In this document: one piece after another, positions 1 to 7,297 of the stretch
Layout: every line of letters begins with the position of its first letter
How positions within the stretch are numbered: the stretch's first letter is position 1
Source of the DNA: Anaeromyxobacter sp.
Lineage (GTDB): Bacteria; Myxococcota; Myxococcia; Myxococcales; Anaeromyxobacteraceae
NCBI GenBank assembly: GCA_016718565.1
Contig: JADKCZ010000001.1
Location: forward strand, 1-64,000
Length of the DNA: 64,000 nucleotides
Reading direction: 5' to 3'
Translations under genes and position numbers: made by a program
The notes under the pieces: generated by a model
The model's input: the letters and a program-made list of their open reading frames with translations, nothing else
The model's database searches: none
What the model was told of the DNA's origin: nothing

Positions 1-1
1 C

Positions 2-1183
2 CGCGCCGTCCTGATGGCCACCTCGCCCCTGTTCTTCAGGTGGTTCATGACCGGGCACGTGCCGGCCCTGCGCGCGGCGGGCTGGGACGTGCGGCTGGTC
101 TCCGGGCCCGGCCCGGAGCTGGCCCCCTTCGCGGCGCAGGTGGGGGCGCCGGCCCACCCGGTGGCGCTGGAGCGCGAGATCCGGCCGCTGGCCGACCTGC
201 GGGCGCTGCTGGAGCTGCTGGCGCTCCTCAAGCGGCTGCGGCCGGAGCTGGTGCACGCCAGCACGCCCAAGGCCGGGCTGTTCGGCATGCTGGCGGCCTG
301 GCTGCTCCGGGTGCCGGTGCGCGTCTACCACTGCCACGGGCTGCGCTACGAGACGGCGCGCGGGCCGCTCCGGCTGGTGCTGGCGGCCGCCGAGCGGGTG
401 GCCTGCGGCCTGGCCACCCAGGTGCTGGCGGTGAGCGGCTCGCTGGCGGAGGCGCTGGTGGCGCGCGGGCTGGCGCCGGCGGCCAAGGTCACGGTGCTCC
501 ACCTGGGCAGCGTGAGCGGCGTGGAGGCGGCCCACCGCTTCGTGCCGGCCCCGCCGGCGGCGCGGCGCGCGGCCCGGGCGCGCCTGGGGATCCCGCCGGA
601 GGCGCGGGTGCTGGGCTTCGTGGGGCGGGTGGTGCGCGACAAGGGCATCCCGGAGCTGTGGCGGGCCTGGCTCGGCCTGCGCCAGGCGCTGCCCGACCTG
701 CACTGGGTGCTGGTGGGGCCGGTGGAGGACGGCGACCCGGTGCCGCCCGAGGTGCTGGCCGGGCTGCGCGCCGACCCGCGGGTGCACCTCACCGGGCAGG
801 ACGAGGACACCCCGCCGCTCTTCGCCGCCATGGACGTGGTGGCGCTGCCGTCGTTCCGCGAGGGGTTCGGGCTGGTGACGGCCGAGGCCGGGGCCATGGG
901 GCTGCCGGTGGTGGCCTCGCGCGTGACCGGCATCGTGGACGCGGTGGTGGACGGCGAGACCGGCACCCTGGTGCCGGCGGGCGACGAGGCGGCGCTGGCG
1001 GCGGCGCTGCGCCGCTACCTCACGGACCCGGCGCTGGCGGCGCGCCACGGCGCGGCGGCGCGGGCCCGGGTGCTGCGCGACTACCCGCCGGCGGCGCTGG
1101 AGGCGGCGCTGGTGGAGCGCTACCGGGCCTGGAGCGCGGCCAGCGCCACCGCGGCCACGGCCAGCAGCAGCCCCACCAGGTGA
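2..1183 (+). CDS. GT4-family glycosyltransferase, 5' end outside the window
   Basis: Retaining glycosyltransferase with two Rossmann domains (GT-B fold, GT4 family), expected to add a sugar to a lipid-linked surface glycan in the cytoplasm. The N-terminal domain holds the acceptor-side segment (HASTPKAGLFG). The C-terminal domain begins at GFVGRVVRDKGI and carries the family E-x7-E motif in REGFGLVTAEAGAMGLPVV, which binds the nucleotide-sugar phosphates. The first in-frame ATG is at base 14, but the codons before it read RAVL and complete the usual first beta strand (RAVLMATS), so the true start probably lies upstream of the window. The 3' end overlaps the convergent WecA-like gene by 64 bases. 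The sugar and linkage cannot be told from sequence. Confidence 0.85.
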   Translation, partial: RAVLMATSPLFFRWFMTGHVPALRAAGWDVRLVSGPGPELAPFAAQVGAPAHPVALEREIRPLADLRALLELLALLKRLRPELVHASTPKAGLFGMLAAWLLRVPVRVYHCHGLRYETARGPLRLVLAAAERVACGLATQVLAVSGSLAEALVARGLAPAAKVTVLHLGSVSGVEAAHRFVPAPPAARRAARARLGIPPEARVLGFVGRVVRDKGIPELWRAWLGLRQALPDLHWVLVGPVEDGDPVPPEVLAGLRADPRVHLTGQDEDTPPLFAAMDVVALPSFREGFGLVTAEAGAMGLPVVASRVTGIVDAVVDGETGTLVPAGDEAALAAALRRYLTDPALAARHGAAARARVLRDYPPAALEAALVERYRAWSAASATAATASSSPTR

Positions 1184-2106
1184 AGCCGCCGCACCGCCGC
1201 GGCGTGGCCCACCCCGGCCGCGAGCAGGCGGTGGTGCAGGTGGCCCTGGTCGCCCTTGAGCGGGTTCTTCCAGGCCAGCGCGCGGCGCACGAAGGCGAAG
1301 AGGGTGTCGCCGAGCGGCAGCGAGAGGGCCACCACCGGCACCAGCAGCGCCACCTGGCCGGGCGCCACCGCCGCCGCCCGGAGCGAGGCGGCGCCGAGCA
1401 GGAAGCCCAGCCCCATGGAGCCTGAGTCGCCCAGGAAGAGGGAGGCGGGGTGGCGGTTCCAGGGCAGCACCCCGGCGGTGGCGCCGAGCAGCGCGGCCAG
1501 CAGCACCACCAGGCCGCCCTCCCCGTTCAGCCAGGCCACCGCGCCCAGCGCCGCCGCCGCCAGCACCGCCTGCCCGGCGGCCAGGCCGTCGAGCCCGTCG
1601 AGCAGGTTGAGGGCGTTGGTCACCAGGGTGAGCCAGAGCACCGTGGCCGGCAGGGCGAGCGGGCCGAGCGCCAGCGGCCCCAGGAAGGGCAGCGCCACCG
1701 CCTCCAGGCGCCAGCCGGCCTGCCAGGCCACCAGCGCCGCCGCCACCTGCACGGTGAGCTTGAGGGGCGCGCCGGCCCAGCGCAGGTCGTCGTAGAGCCC
1801 GAGGCCGGCCACCAGGGCGCCGCCGAGCAGGAGACCGCCCAGGCCGTCCACCGCGCCGGGCGCGGCCGGCGCCAGGAGGAGCCAGGCCCCCAGCGCGGCG
1901 TGGAAGGCGGCCAGCAGGGCCACGCCGCCCAGCCGGGGCACGGCCCGGGTGTGGAGCTTGCGGGCCGGGTCCGGCTGGTCGAGCAGGCCGTAGGCGCGGG
2001 CCAGGTCGCGCACCGGCGGCGCGAGCAGGGCCGCCAGCAGGGCGGCCCCGGCACAGACGAGGAGTACGGTGAACACGGCCCTCCCGGGATGCGACGTTCC
2101 GTCCAC
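1120..2106 (-). CDS. WecA/MraY-family undecaprenyl-phosphate sugar-1-phosphate transferase
   Basis: Polytopic membrane enzyme of the glycosyltransferase 4 (PF00953) family that moves a sugar-1-phosphate, often GlcNAc-1-P, from a UDP-sugar to undecaprenyl phosphate and so starts a surface polysaccharide. The 328 residues contain about ten hydrophobic segments and the expected signatures: YDDLRW, NALNLLDGLDGLAAG, FLGDSGSMGLGFLLG and the C-terminal KGDQGHLHHRLL, whose histidines mark WecA-type rather than MraY-type members. The chosen start is a GTG at 2106 without a clear ribosome-binding site; a GTG at 2073, right after a GGGAGG, is an alternative. It converges on the GT4 gene and diverges from the zinc-ribbon gene. 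Substrate specificity is inferred. Confidence 0.88.
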   Translation of the reverse strand: MDGTSHPGRAVFTVLLVCAGAALLAALLAPPVRDLARAYGLLDQPDPARKLHTRAVPRLGGVALLAAFHAALGAWLLLAPAAPGAVDGLGGLLLGGALVAGLGLYDDLRWAGAPLKLTVQVAAALVAWQAGWRLEAVALPFLGPLALGPLALPATVLWLTLVTNALNLLDGLDGLAAGQAVLAAAALGAVAWLNGEGGLVVLLAALLGATAGVLPWNRHPASLFLGDSGSMGLGFLLGAASLRAAAVAPGQVALLVPVVALSLPLGDTLFAFVRRALAWKNPLKGDQGHLHHRLLAAGVGHAAAVRRLHLVGLLLAVAAVALAALQAR

Positions 2107-2134
2107 TGTACGCGAACCCGGCCGCGGCCGGCCC

Positions 2135-2143
2135 TGCTATGAT
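2135..2143 (+). promoter_or_regulatory. Extended -10 promoter just before the zinc-ribbon gene
   Basis: TGC-TATGAT matches an extended -10 element (TGnTATAAT). It ends 8 bases before the ATG at 2152, so transcription would begin at or next to the start codon and give a leaderless mRNA. No -35 element is evident. Confidence 0.4.
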
Positions 2144-2151
2144 CCGGACTC

Positions 2152-2499
2152 ATGGGATCACCAGCTTGCTCGGTCTGCGGCTCGACCCGCATCCGTCGCG
2201 CCCGCATGCGGGCGGGCTGGCAGCAGCTCCTGAAGAAGCACACGCCGCTGCGCCGCTACGCCTGCGGGGAGTGCCAGCACCGCGGCTGGACCTACGGCCG
2301 CCTGCCGCACAGCGAGCACCCGGAGGAGCAGGAGGCGCGGCGGCAGGAGCTGCCGGTGGCGGAGGGCCGCCGGCTGGAGCGCCGCGACCACCGCTCCCGC
2401 CGCGACCGCCGCTTCCGCGTCTCGGGCGCGGTGGTGCTGGCGGTGGTGCTCGGCTCGGTCATCGCCGGGCTGATCGGGCTGCTGGGCCGGAAGTGGTAG
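2152..2499 (+). CDS. Zinc-ribbon protein with C-terminal membrane helix (paralogue 1)
   Basis: A 115-residue protein of unknown function. Residues 6-9 (CSVC) and 38-41 (CGEC, followed by QHRGW) form a two-knuckle zinc ribbon. A basic Arg-rich middle (about 65-88) leads to one transmembrane helix at the C-terminus (VVLAVVLGSVIAGLIGLLG), so the ribbon should face the cytoplasm as a tail-anchored domain. It is a paralogue of the protein at 6931-7257: both share C-x2-CGST, RRAR, a YAC-x2-C-x-HRGWT block, the basic segment and the terminal helix. No ribosome-binding site precedes it, while a -10 box lies 8 bases upstream. Binding to nucleic acid or ribosomes is possible but not shown. Confidence 0.75.
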   Translation: MGSPACSVCGSTRIRRARMRAGWQQLLKKHTPLRRYACGECQHRGWTYGRLPHSEHPEEQEARRQELPVAEGRRLERRDHRSRRDRRFRVSGAVVLAVVLGSVIAGLIGLLGRKW

Positions 2500-2527
2500 G
2501 GAGGCGGGAGGCGCCGGGGCGGGGCGC

Positions 2528-2668
2528 TCACCCACCCAGCCGGTAGCGCGCCGCCCTCGTCTTCCCCTGGCGGACCAGGAAGGGCGCTCGCCCGAGGTCG
2601 CGGCTGGCCTGGCGCGGGGAGGTGCGGCCCCCAGCACGGGCAACTGGAGACGAGTTCCAGGCCGCTCA
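2528..2668 (-). pseudogene. Possible C-terminal remnant of a Fic/HTH-type protein
   Basis: Read on the minus strand, this stretch encodes an open tail ending PFLVRQGKTRAARYRLGG, preceded by SPRQASRDLG. That pattern resembles the last helix-turn-helix and wing of Fic-family or DeoR/ROK-like proteins (S-x-Q-T-A-S-R-D-L followed by a wing ending RYRL). No start codon or upstream domain is present and a stop lies directly before it, so it would be a decayed fragment. The match is short and could be chance in GC-rich DNA. It sits at the edge of the AbiE-type patch, where relics of mobile genes are expected. Confidence 0.3.
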
Positions 2669-2708
2669 TTACATTACGCTGTCTTGACTTTTACGGCATG
2701 ACTGCGTC

Positions 2709-3506
2709 ATGACCATCCGTATGGTCTCGAAGCTCCAGGCCGTCGAGCACTTCCACCTGCAGGTCGCGAGGCTGCTGCTCTCGGGGCCCGACAAGGGCGC
2801 CTTCGCCATCAAGGGCGGATGCAACCTCCGGTTCTTCTTCGAGAGCCTCCGCTACTCCGAGGACATCGACTTCGACATCGGCGAGCGAGTCCCGGTCCAT
2901 GTCCTGAAGGACAAGGTCGCCAGGCTCCTGGCCGGGCCGGCGCTCACCCTGGCCCTGCGGAACCGTGGGATCCAGGTGGGCGCCGTCTCGGCTCCCAAGC
3001 AGACGGAGACCACCCAGCGCTGGAAGGTCTCCCTGACCGTGGAGGGGAGCGCGGTGCCGCTGCCGACGAAGATCGAGTTCTCCCGCCGGGCCGCCTCCGA
3101 CGAGGCCGTGCTGGAGGTGGTCTCTCCGAGCGTCCTGGCGGAGCACCAGTCGATGACCTTCCTCGCGCCGCACTATCCGCTCGCGGCTGCGCTGCGGCAG
3201 AAGGTCGAGGCCCTGGCCGATCGCCGGGAGGTCCAGGCGCGGGACGTCTTCGACCTGGGGGCCGTGCTCATCCCCAGGACGGGAGGCAAGACGGAGCCGC
3301 TCACCGGGGTCCGCGCCGACATCACGGCGGCTTTGGAGCGGGCCCTGACCCTCTCTCACGCCGACTACGTGAGCCAGGTGGTGTCGTACCTGCACCCGGA
3401 CCACCGGGACACGCTCGGCTCCTCCGAGTCCTGGGACGCCATCCAGCTGAAGGTCGTCGAGTACCTGGACGTGGCGTCGAGCCGCCTCCGGGAGCCAGCG
3501 CGATGA
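2709..3506 (+). CDS. AbiEii-type nucleotidyltransferase (toxin of a type IV-like pair)
   Basis: A 265-residue protein of the AbiEii/AbiGii toxin family (PF08843), a DNA-polymerase-beta-like nucleotidyltransferase that in characterised systems blocks growth, for example by modifying tRNA. The core motif is visible at about residues 36-59: KGGCNLRFFF, then SEDIDFDI, where the Asp pair supplies the metal ligands. A later Lys-rich segment (LRQKVEALADRREVQARDVFDL) matches the conserved K-x-xA-xxxR-xxxRD block. It ends in an ATGA overlap with the next gene, the AbiEi-like partner. Known abiE loci usually have the antitoxin gene first; here the toxin gene comes first. Its GC content is lower than that of its neighbours, consistent with transfer. 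The toxin role is inferred from the family. Confidence 0.82.
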   Translation: MTIRMVSKLQAVEHFHLQVARLLLSGPDKGAFAIKGGCNLRFFFESLRYSEDIDFDIGERVPVHVLKDKVARLLAGPALTLALRNRGIQVGAVSAPKQTETTQRWKVSLTVEGSAVPLPTKIEFSRRAASDEAVLEVVSPSVLAEHQSMTFLAPHYPLAAALRQKVEALADRREVQARDVFDLGAVLIPRTGGKTEPLTGVRADITAALERALTLSHADYVSQVVSYLHPDHRDTLGSSESWDAIQLKVVEYLDVASSRLREPAR

Positions 3507-4135
3507 GGGCCACGGTCGCGCTCGGCCGGCTCCGGTCCCTCCGCGTCCCGGCCGTGACCACGGCCGACGCCGCGGTCGCGCTCGGCCTGACGGTGACGGC
3601 CGCCAGCCAGGCCCTGCGCCGGCTCGCCGCGGCGGGCCTGGTGACGCCCGTTCGCAAGGGGCTCTGGGCGCTGCGCGAGTCCCCGGACGCGCTCACGCTG
3701 GCGGACTACGTCACGATGCCCCACCCGAGCTACGTCTCCCTGCAGAGCGCCCTCTACCTGCACGGGATGATCGATCAGATCCCCGCCGCGACGTACCTCG
3801 TGTCGCTGGGGCGCAGCGCCCGCCTCCGCACCAAGGTCGGTCCGTACAGCGTCCACCAGGTCGCTCCGGCGCTGTTCGGCGGCGCGGTGCTGGATCCCCG
3901 CACCGGCGTCAGGCTGGCCACACCCGAGAAGGCGCTCGTCGACTTCCTCTACCTGTCCACCACCAGGTCCCGGCTCTTCGCGCGGCTGCCGGAGCTGGAG
4001 CTCCCGGCCACCTTCAGCGCGCGAGCGGCCCGCGCATGCTGCAGTGCCTGGGAGCTATGCCAACCCTTGAACCCGGCCGCGCGGCTGGTCATATTTCTTC
4101 CATGGCACTCTCCCGGAAGAAGGCCGCCGCGCTAG
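3503..4135 (+). CDS. AbiEi-like winged-helix antitoxin, C-terminus apparently altered
   Basis: A 210-residue partner of the preceding nucleotidyltransferase. Residues 1-60 form a winged helix-turn-helix (TTADAAVALGLTVTAASQAL, then GLVTPVRKGLWAL). The middle segment (PSYVSLQSALYLHGMIDQIP, then GVRLATPEKALVDFLYLSTT) matches the AbiEi antitoxin core, in which the A-x-PEKALVD block is typical. In the family the N-terminal domain autoregulates the operon and the C-terminal domain neutralises the toxin. The last ~38 residues (from about ARAARACCS) do not look like the family, contain several Cys and Trp, and overlap the next gene, so the 3' end may be a deletion junction or frameshift. The start is fixed by the ATGA overlap. 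Confidence 0.75.
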   Translation: MRATVALGRLRSLRVPAVTTADAAVALGLTVTAASQALRRLAAAGLVTPVRKGLWALRESPDALTLADYVTMPHPSYVSLQSALYLHGMIDQIPAATYLVSLGRSARLRTKVGPYSVHQVAPALFGGAVLDPRTGVRLATPEKALVDFLYLSTTRSRLFARLPELELPATFSARAARACCSAWELCQPLNPAARLVIFLPWHSPGRRPPR

Positions 4136-4338
4136 CGCTCGACCCGGTCATGAACAAGGCGCTCAGCCGCGCCGCCAAGGACCGCGGCATCTCCCGCGCC
4201 GAGTTCGTGCGCCAGCAGCTCTCGCTGGTGCTGGAGCAGTACATGGATCACCCCAAGCCGCGGTGTGCCGGCCTGGCGAAGGGACCCATCCCATTCCCAT
4301 ACGGAGAGGAGGACACCTTCAAGGACCTGGAGGCCTGA
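4102..4338 (+). CDS. Ribbon-helix-helix antitoxin-like protein
   Basis: A 78-residue protein with a CopG/Arc-type ribbon-helix-helix: a short strand (KKAAALALDPVM), then KALSRAAKDRGISRAEFVRQ, where GISRAEFVR is the usual turn and second helix. Such proteins are commonly DNA-binding antitoxins. The C-terminal half ends in an acidic tail (YGEEDTFKDLEA), as seen in VapB-like antitoxins that wrap a toxin. The ATG at 4102 is preferred to one at 4036 because the fold begins there. The gene overlaps the end of the AbiEi-like gene by 34 bases and its stop overlaps an ATG (TGATG) that opens only a 14-codon frame, so a toxin gene seems to have been lost. Confidence 0.6.
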   Translation: MALSRKKAAALALDPVMNKALSRAAKDRGISRAEFVRQQLSLVLEQYMDHPKPRCAGLAKGPIPFPYGEEDTFKDLEA

Positions 4339-4382
4339 TGGATCCCGCCCTCATCTGCTCCGCCGCGCGCATGAGATGGTAG
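4338..4382 (+). pseudogene. 14-codon stub in the toxin position after the RHH antitoxin
   Basis: An ATG overlapping the RHH gene's stop (TGATG) opens a frame encoding MDPALICSAARMRW before a TAG. The tight coupling is what one expects of a toxin gene next to its antitoxin, and the first residues could be the beginning of a PIN-type toxin, but the catalytic part is absent. It probably marks the deletion junction with the chromosomal glycan locus. It could also be a meaningless short frame. Confidence 0.25.
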
Positions 4383-4395
4383 AACCCAAGCCAGG

Positions 4396-5904
4396 ATGAT
4401 CTCCCTCACCGTCCTGGTCCCCGTCTACAACGAGCAGCACCTGGTGGCGGCCTCGCTGGAGCGGCTGCTGGTGCTGGAGACCTCGCCGCGCCTGTCGCGG
4501 GTGCAGGTGGTGGTGGTGGACGACTGCTCCACCGACCGCACCGCCGCGGTGCTGAAGGAGTGGGAGGCGAAGATGGCGGCGCGCCCCGCACCGGCGCAGG
4601 AGCCGGGGGCCACACCGGGCGAGCGGTCGGGGGCCGGCCCACGCATCGAGTGGACCTTCCTGCGCCACCCGGTGAACGGCGGCAAGGGCGCGGCGGTGCA
4701 GACCGCCCTGCGCCAGGCCAGCTGCGACGTCACGGTGATCCACGACGCCGATCTCGAGTACCACCCCCGGGACCTGCTGCGCTTCCTCCCGGTGTTCGAG
4801 GACGAGGGGGCCGACGCGGTCTTCGGCTCGCGCTTCGCCGGCGGCGAGGCGCGGCGGGCCCTGCTGTTCCGCCACGAGCTGGGCAACCGGCTGCTCACGT
4901 TCATGACCAACTGGGTCACCAACGTGAACCTCACCGACATGGAGACCTGCTACAAGGCCGTCCGCACCGAGCTGCTCCGGTCGATCCCGCTGGTGTCCAG
5001 CGACTTCCGGCTGGAGCCGGAGCTGACCATCAAGCTGGCCAAGCGCGAGGCGCGCCTCTTCGAGGTGCCCATCTCCTACTCGGGGCGCACCTACCAGGAG
5101 GGCAAGAAGATCGGCTGGCGCGACGGCGTGAAGGCCATCGGCGCCATCCTGCGCTTCTGGTGGTCGGACCACGTCTACCGGGAGGATGCGTACGGCTCGC
5201 AGATCCTGGGCCGGCTGGCGCGGGCCCCGCGCTTCAACGCCTGGATGGCCGACACCATCCGCCCCTTCTGCGGCCGCAGCGTGCTGGAGATCGGCTCGGG
5301 CACCGGCAACCTGACGCGCCGGCTCATCCCGCGCGACCAGTACGTGGCCTCGGACATCAACCCGCTCTACCTCTCCAGCCTGCGCAGCCTCACCGCCGAC
5401 CGGCCCTACCTGGACGTGGCGCTCACCGACGTGACCCGCGGCGACAGCTTCCCCCGGCGCGAGGGCGGCTTCGACACGGTGGTGTGCCTCAACGTGGTGG
5501 AGCACGTGGACGACGACGTGGGGGCGCTGGTGAACATCCGGGCGGTCCTGGCCGCCGGCGGCCGCGCCATCGTGCTGGTGCCGCAGGGGCCGGAGGTGTT
5601 CGGCACGCTCGACGAGGTGCTGGGGCACAAGCGGCGCTACACCAAGGCCACGCTGGCGGCGCTGGCCGCGGCGGCGGGGTTCGAGGTGGCGGAGCTGCTG
5701 GAGTTCAACCGGGTGGGCCGGCCGGCCTGGTGGCTCAACGGCAGGCTGCTCAAGCGGCGCGACTTCGGGCTCTTCCAGATCATGGCGCTCAACCTGCTGA
5801 CGCCGCTCTTCCGGCTGGTGGACCGGGCGCTGCCGTTCGAGGCGCTGTCGCTCATCGCGGTGCTGCGGCCCACGGGCGTGGCGCCGCCGGTGGGTGGCGC
5901 CTAG
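4396..5904 (+). CDS. GT2 glycosyltransferase fused to a SAM-dependent methyltransferase
   Basis: A 502-residue two-domain enzyme. Residues 1 to about 255 are a dolichol-phosphate-mannose-synthase-like GT2 domain: VLVPVYNEQHLV at the N-terminus, the nucleotide-binding VVDDCSTDRT, the HDADLEYHP metal-binding D-x-D-like segment and the acceptor-side DMETCYKAVRTELLRSIPL. Residues from about 285 form a class I methyltransferase: VLEIGSGTGNLTRRL (motif I), YVASDINPLYLSSL (acidic residue for the SAM ribose) and VVCLNVVEHVDDD. The likely job is to make a polyprenyl-linked sugar and methylate a product of the same pathway, in the cytoplasm at the membrane. A CCAGG lies just before the ATG and a TAGAAC -10-like box about 10 bases further up. 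Confidence 0.85.
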   Translation: MISLTVLVPVYNEQHLVAASLERLLVLETSPRLSRVQVVVVDDCSTDRTAAVLKEWEAKMAARPAPAQEPGATPGERSGAGPRIEWTFLRHPVNGGKGAAVQTALRQASCDVTVIHDADLEYHPRDLLRFLPVFEDEGADAVFGSRFAGGEARRALLFRHELGNRLLTFMTNWVTNVNLTDMETCYKAVRTELLRSIPLVSSDFRLEPELTIKLAKREARLFEVPISYSGRTYQEGKKIGWRDGVKAIGAILRFWWSDHVYREDAYGSQILGRLARAPRFNAWMADTIRPFCGRSVLEIGSGTGNLTRRLIPRDQYVASDINPLYLSSLRSLTADRPYLDVALTDVTRGDSFPRREGGFDTVVCLNVVEHVDDDVGALVNIRAVLAAGGRAIVLVPQGPEVFGTLDEVLGHKRRYTKATLAALAAAAGFEVAELLEFNRVGRPAWWLNGRLLKRRDFGLFQIMALNLLTPLFRLVDRALPFEALSLIAVLRPTGVAPPVGGA

Positions 5905-5918
5905 AACCGGAGGCCCAC

Positions 5919-6839
5919 GTGTCCGACCTCCTCCCCGCCATCCGCGCCCTGGCCGCCTTCGACCCGCCGAAGGAGCTGCCGCCCTGCGACCTCGACGCGC
6001 TGGGGCGGGTGCTCATCGCCCACGGCCTGGCGGCGCAGGCCAGCTACCACATCGAGCACACCCGGCTGGCCATCGGCCTGCCGGACGCCTTCCGCGAGTC
6101 GCTGCTGGCCATCTTCCAGGGCACGGTGAACGACAACGTGCTCAGGCTGGTGACCCTGCGCAACGTGCTGAAGGACGCGCCGGACGTGCCGGTGGTGCTG
6201 CTGGACGGCGCGGCCTACGTGGACTGGCTCTACCCGCACATGGCCTGGCGTCCGGTGAGCGACCTGCGCCTGGCGGTGCGCGGCCGCGACGGCGCGGCCT
6301 TCGCGGCGGCGGTGGCGGGCGGCCTGACGCTGGAGCGGACCGAGCACGACGGGCGGGTGGCGGTCTTCTCCGACGGCCACCTGGAGCTGGCGCTGCAGGA
6401 GGGGCTCTGGCCGGGGGCGGTGGAGGACGAGGCGCTCTACGCCCGCGCCGCGTCCTACCGGGCCTTCGGGCCGCTGGCCTTCCGCCCCTCGCGCGAGGAG
6501 GCGTTGCTGTGCGCCACCGGCGACCTGGCGCTGCAGGGGCTGTGGGCGCCGCTGGTGCGCTACCTGGACTTCCGCGAGCTCCTGCGCTGCGGGGCGGACC
6601 TGGCCTACGTGCGGACCCGGGCCGAGGCGCTGGGGCTGTCGCGGGCGCTGCACGGGGCCTGCGAGCTGACGGCCTGGTTCTTCCCCGAGGTGGCGGCGGA
6701 GGCGGAGGCCCTGAAGCCGCACCTGGGCGCGGTGGAGCGGGCGGCGCTGGAGCAGGTGATTGACGCGGCGCGCGATCCCGAGCGGCTGCGCCACCTGCGG
6801 GGCACCGAGCAGGCGGCCAGGCTGCTGGTCGCGCCTTGA
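5919..6839 (+). CDS. Nucleotidyltransferase-family protein (NTP_transf_5-like)
   Basis: A 306-residue protein resembling the PF14907 nucleotidyltransferase-like family often found in surface polysaccharide gene clusters. The segment VVLLDGAAYVDWLYPHMAWR followed by PVSDLRLAVRGRD resembles the G-x-A...RxxxDxDxLV pattern of the family, although the second catalytic Asp position here reads DLRLAV, so activity is uncertain. A later stretch (ALQGLWAPLVRYLDFRELL) matches the region of the family that usually reads DIxxL. The start is a GTG with a good GGAGG 6 bases upstream, 14 bases after the GT2-methyltransferase gene, so the two are likely co-transcribed. The substrate is unknown. Confidence 0.68.
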   Translation: MSDLLPAIRALAAFDPPKELPPCDLDALGRVLIAHGLAAQASYHIEHTRLAIGLPDAFRESLLAIFQGTVNDNVLRLVTLRNVLKDAPDVPVVLLDGAAYVDWLYPHMAWRPVSDLRLAVRGRDGAAFAAAVAGGLTLERTEHDGRVAVFSDGHLELALQEGLWPGAVEDEALYARAASYRAFGPLAFRPSREEALLCATGDLALQGLWAPLVRYLDFRELLRCGADLAYVRTRAEALGLSRALHGACELTAWFFPEVAAEAEALKPHLGAVERAALEQVIDAARDPERLRHLRGTEQAARLLVAP

Positions 6840-6895
6840 TGGGGTCGGGCTGACTCGGGGCCACTCGACGCTGCGTACCAGTCGGGTCGTTGGTG

Positions 6896-6924
6896 TTACA
6901 TCTTTGTCCAGTCGCACCTATCTT
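6896..6924 (+). promoter_or_regulatory. Promoter placing transcription start at the GTG of zinc-ribbon paralogue 2
   Basis: TTACAT, 17 bases, TATCTT. The -10 ends 6 bases before the GTG at 6931, which predicts a leaderless transcript. No Shine-Dalgarno sequence precedes that GTG. Confidence 0.42.
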
Positions 6925-6930
6925 GTCCGG

Positions 6931-7257
6931 GTGGAACAGGCCACCTGCGCGCGCTGCGGCTCGACCAACGTCCGCCGCGCCCGCCACAAGACCATCTGGA
7001 AGCGGCTGTACTCGGCCGTGACGGGCGAGGCCCGCTACGCCTGCCAGGCCTGCCACCACCGCGGCTGGACCGTGGGGGCGCTGGCGGCCTACGAGGCGCG
7101 CACGCCCAGGCCCGGGCGGGTGGCGCCGGGCCGGCCACTGGAGGACCGCGACATCCGGGCCTCCAGGGAGGCGCGCTTCCGCACCACCGGCCTGGTGCTG
7201 GCCGCGGTGGCCGTGGGCGGCTCGCTGGCGGCCACGCTGGCGTGGCTGCTGGGGTAG
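6931..7257 (+). CDS. Zinc-ribbon protein with C-terminal membrane helix (paralogue 2)
   Basis: A 108-residue paralogue of the protein at 2152-2499. It has CARCGSTNVRRAR at residues 6-18, YACQACHHRGWT at about 36-47, a basic stretch (DRDIRASREARFR) and a terminal transmembrane helix (GLVLAAVAVGGSLAATLAWLL). The four Cys should bind one zinc ion, and the ribbon should face the cytoplasm. A longer in-frame extension to 6760 exists but lies inside the preceding gene and lacks similarity to the paralogue, so the GTG at 6931 is chosen. A promoter-like -10 lies 6 bases before it. Two copies in one glycan locus suggest a lineage-specific family of unknown role. Confidence 0.72.
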   Translation: MEQATCARCGSTNVRRARHKTIWKRLYSAVTGEARYACQACHHRGWTVGALAAYEARTPRPGRVAPGRPLEDRDIRASREARFRTTGLVLAAVAVGGSLAATLAWLLG

Positions 7258-7297
7258 GAGCAGGGCGCGGAGTTCGAGGCGCGCCCAGGGGCCCCCT

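Noticed and set aside
6760..6930. N-terminal extension of the second zinc-ribbon protein
   Set aside because: It overlaps the end of the nucleotidyltransferase-family gene, has no counterpart in the paralogue, and a promoter-like -10 lies just before the GTG at 6931.
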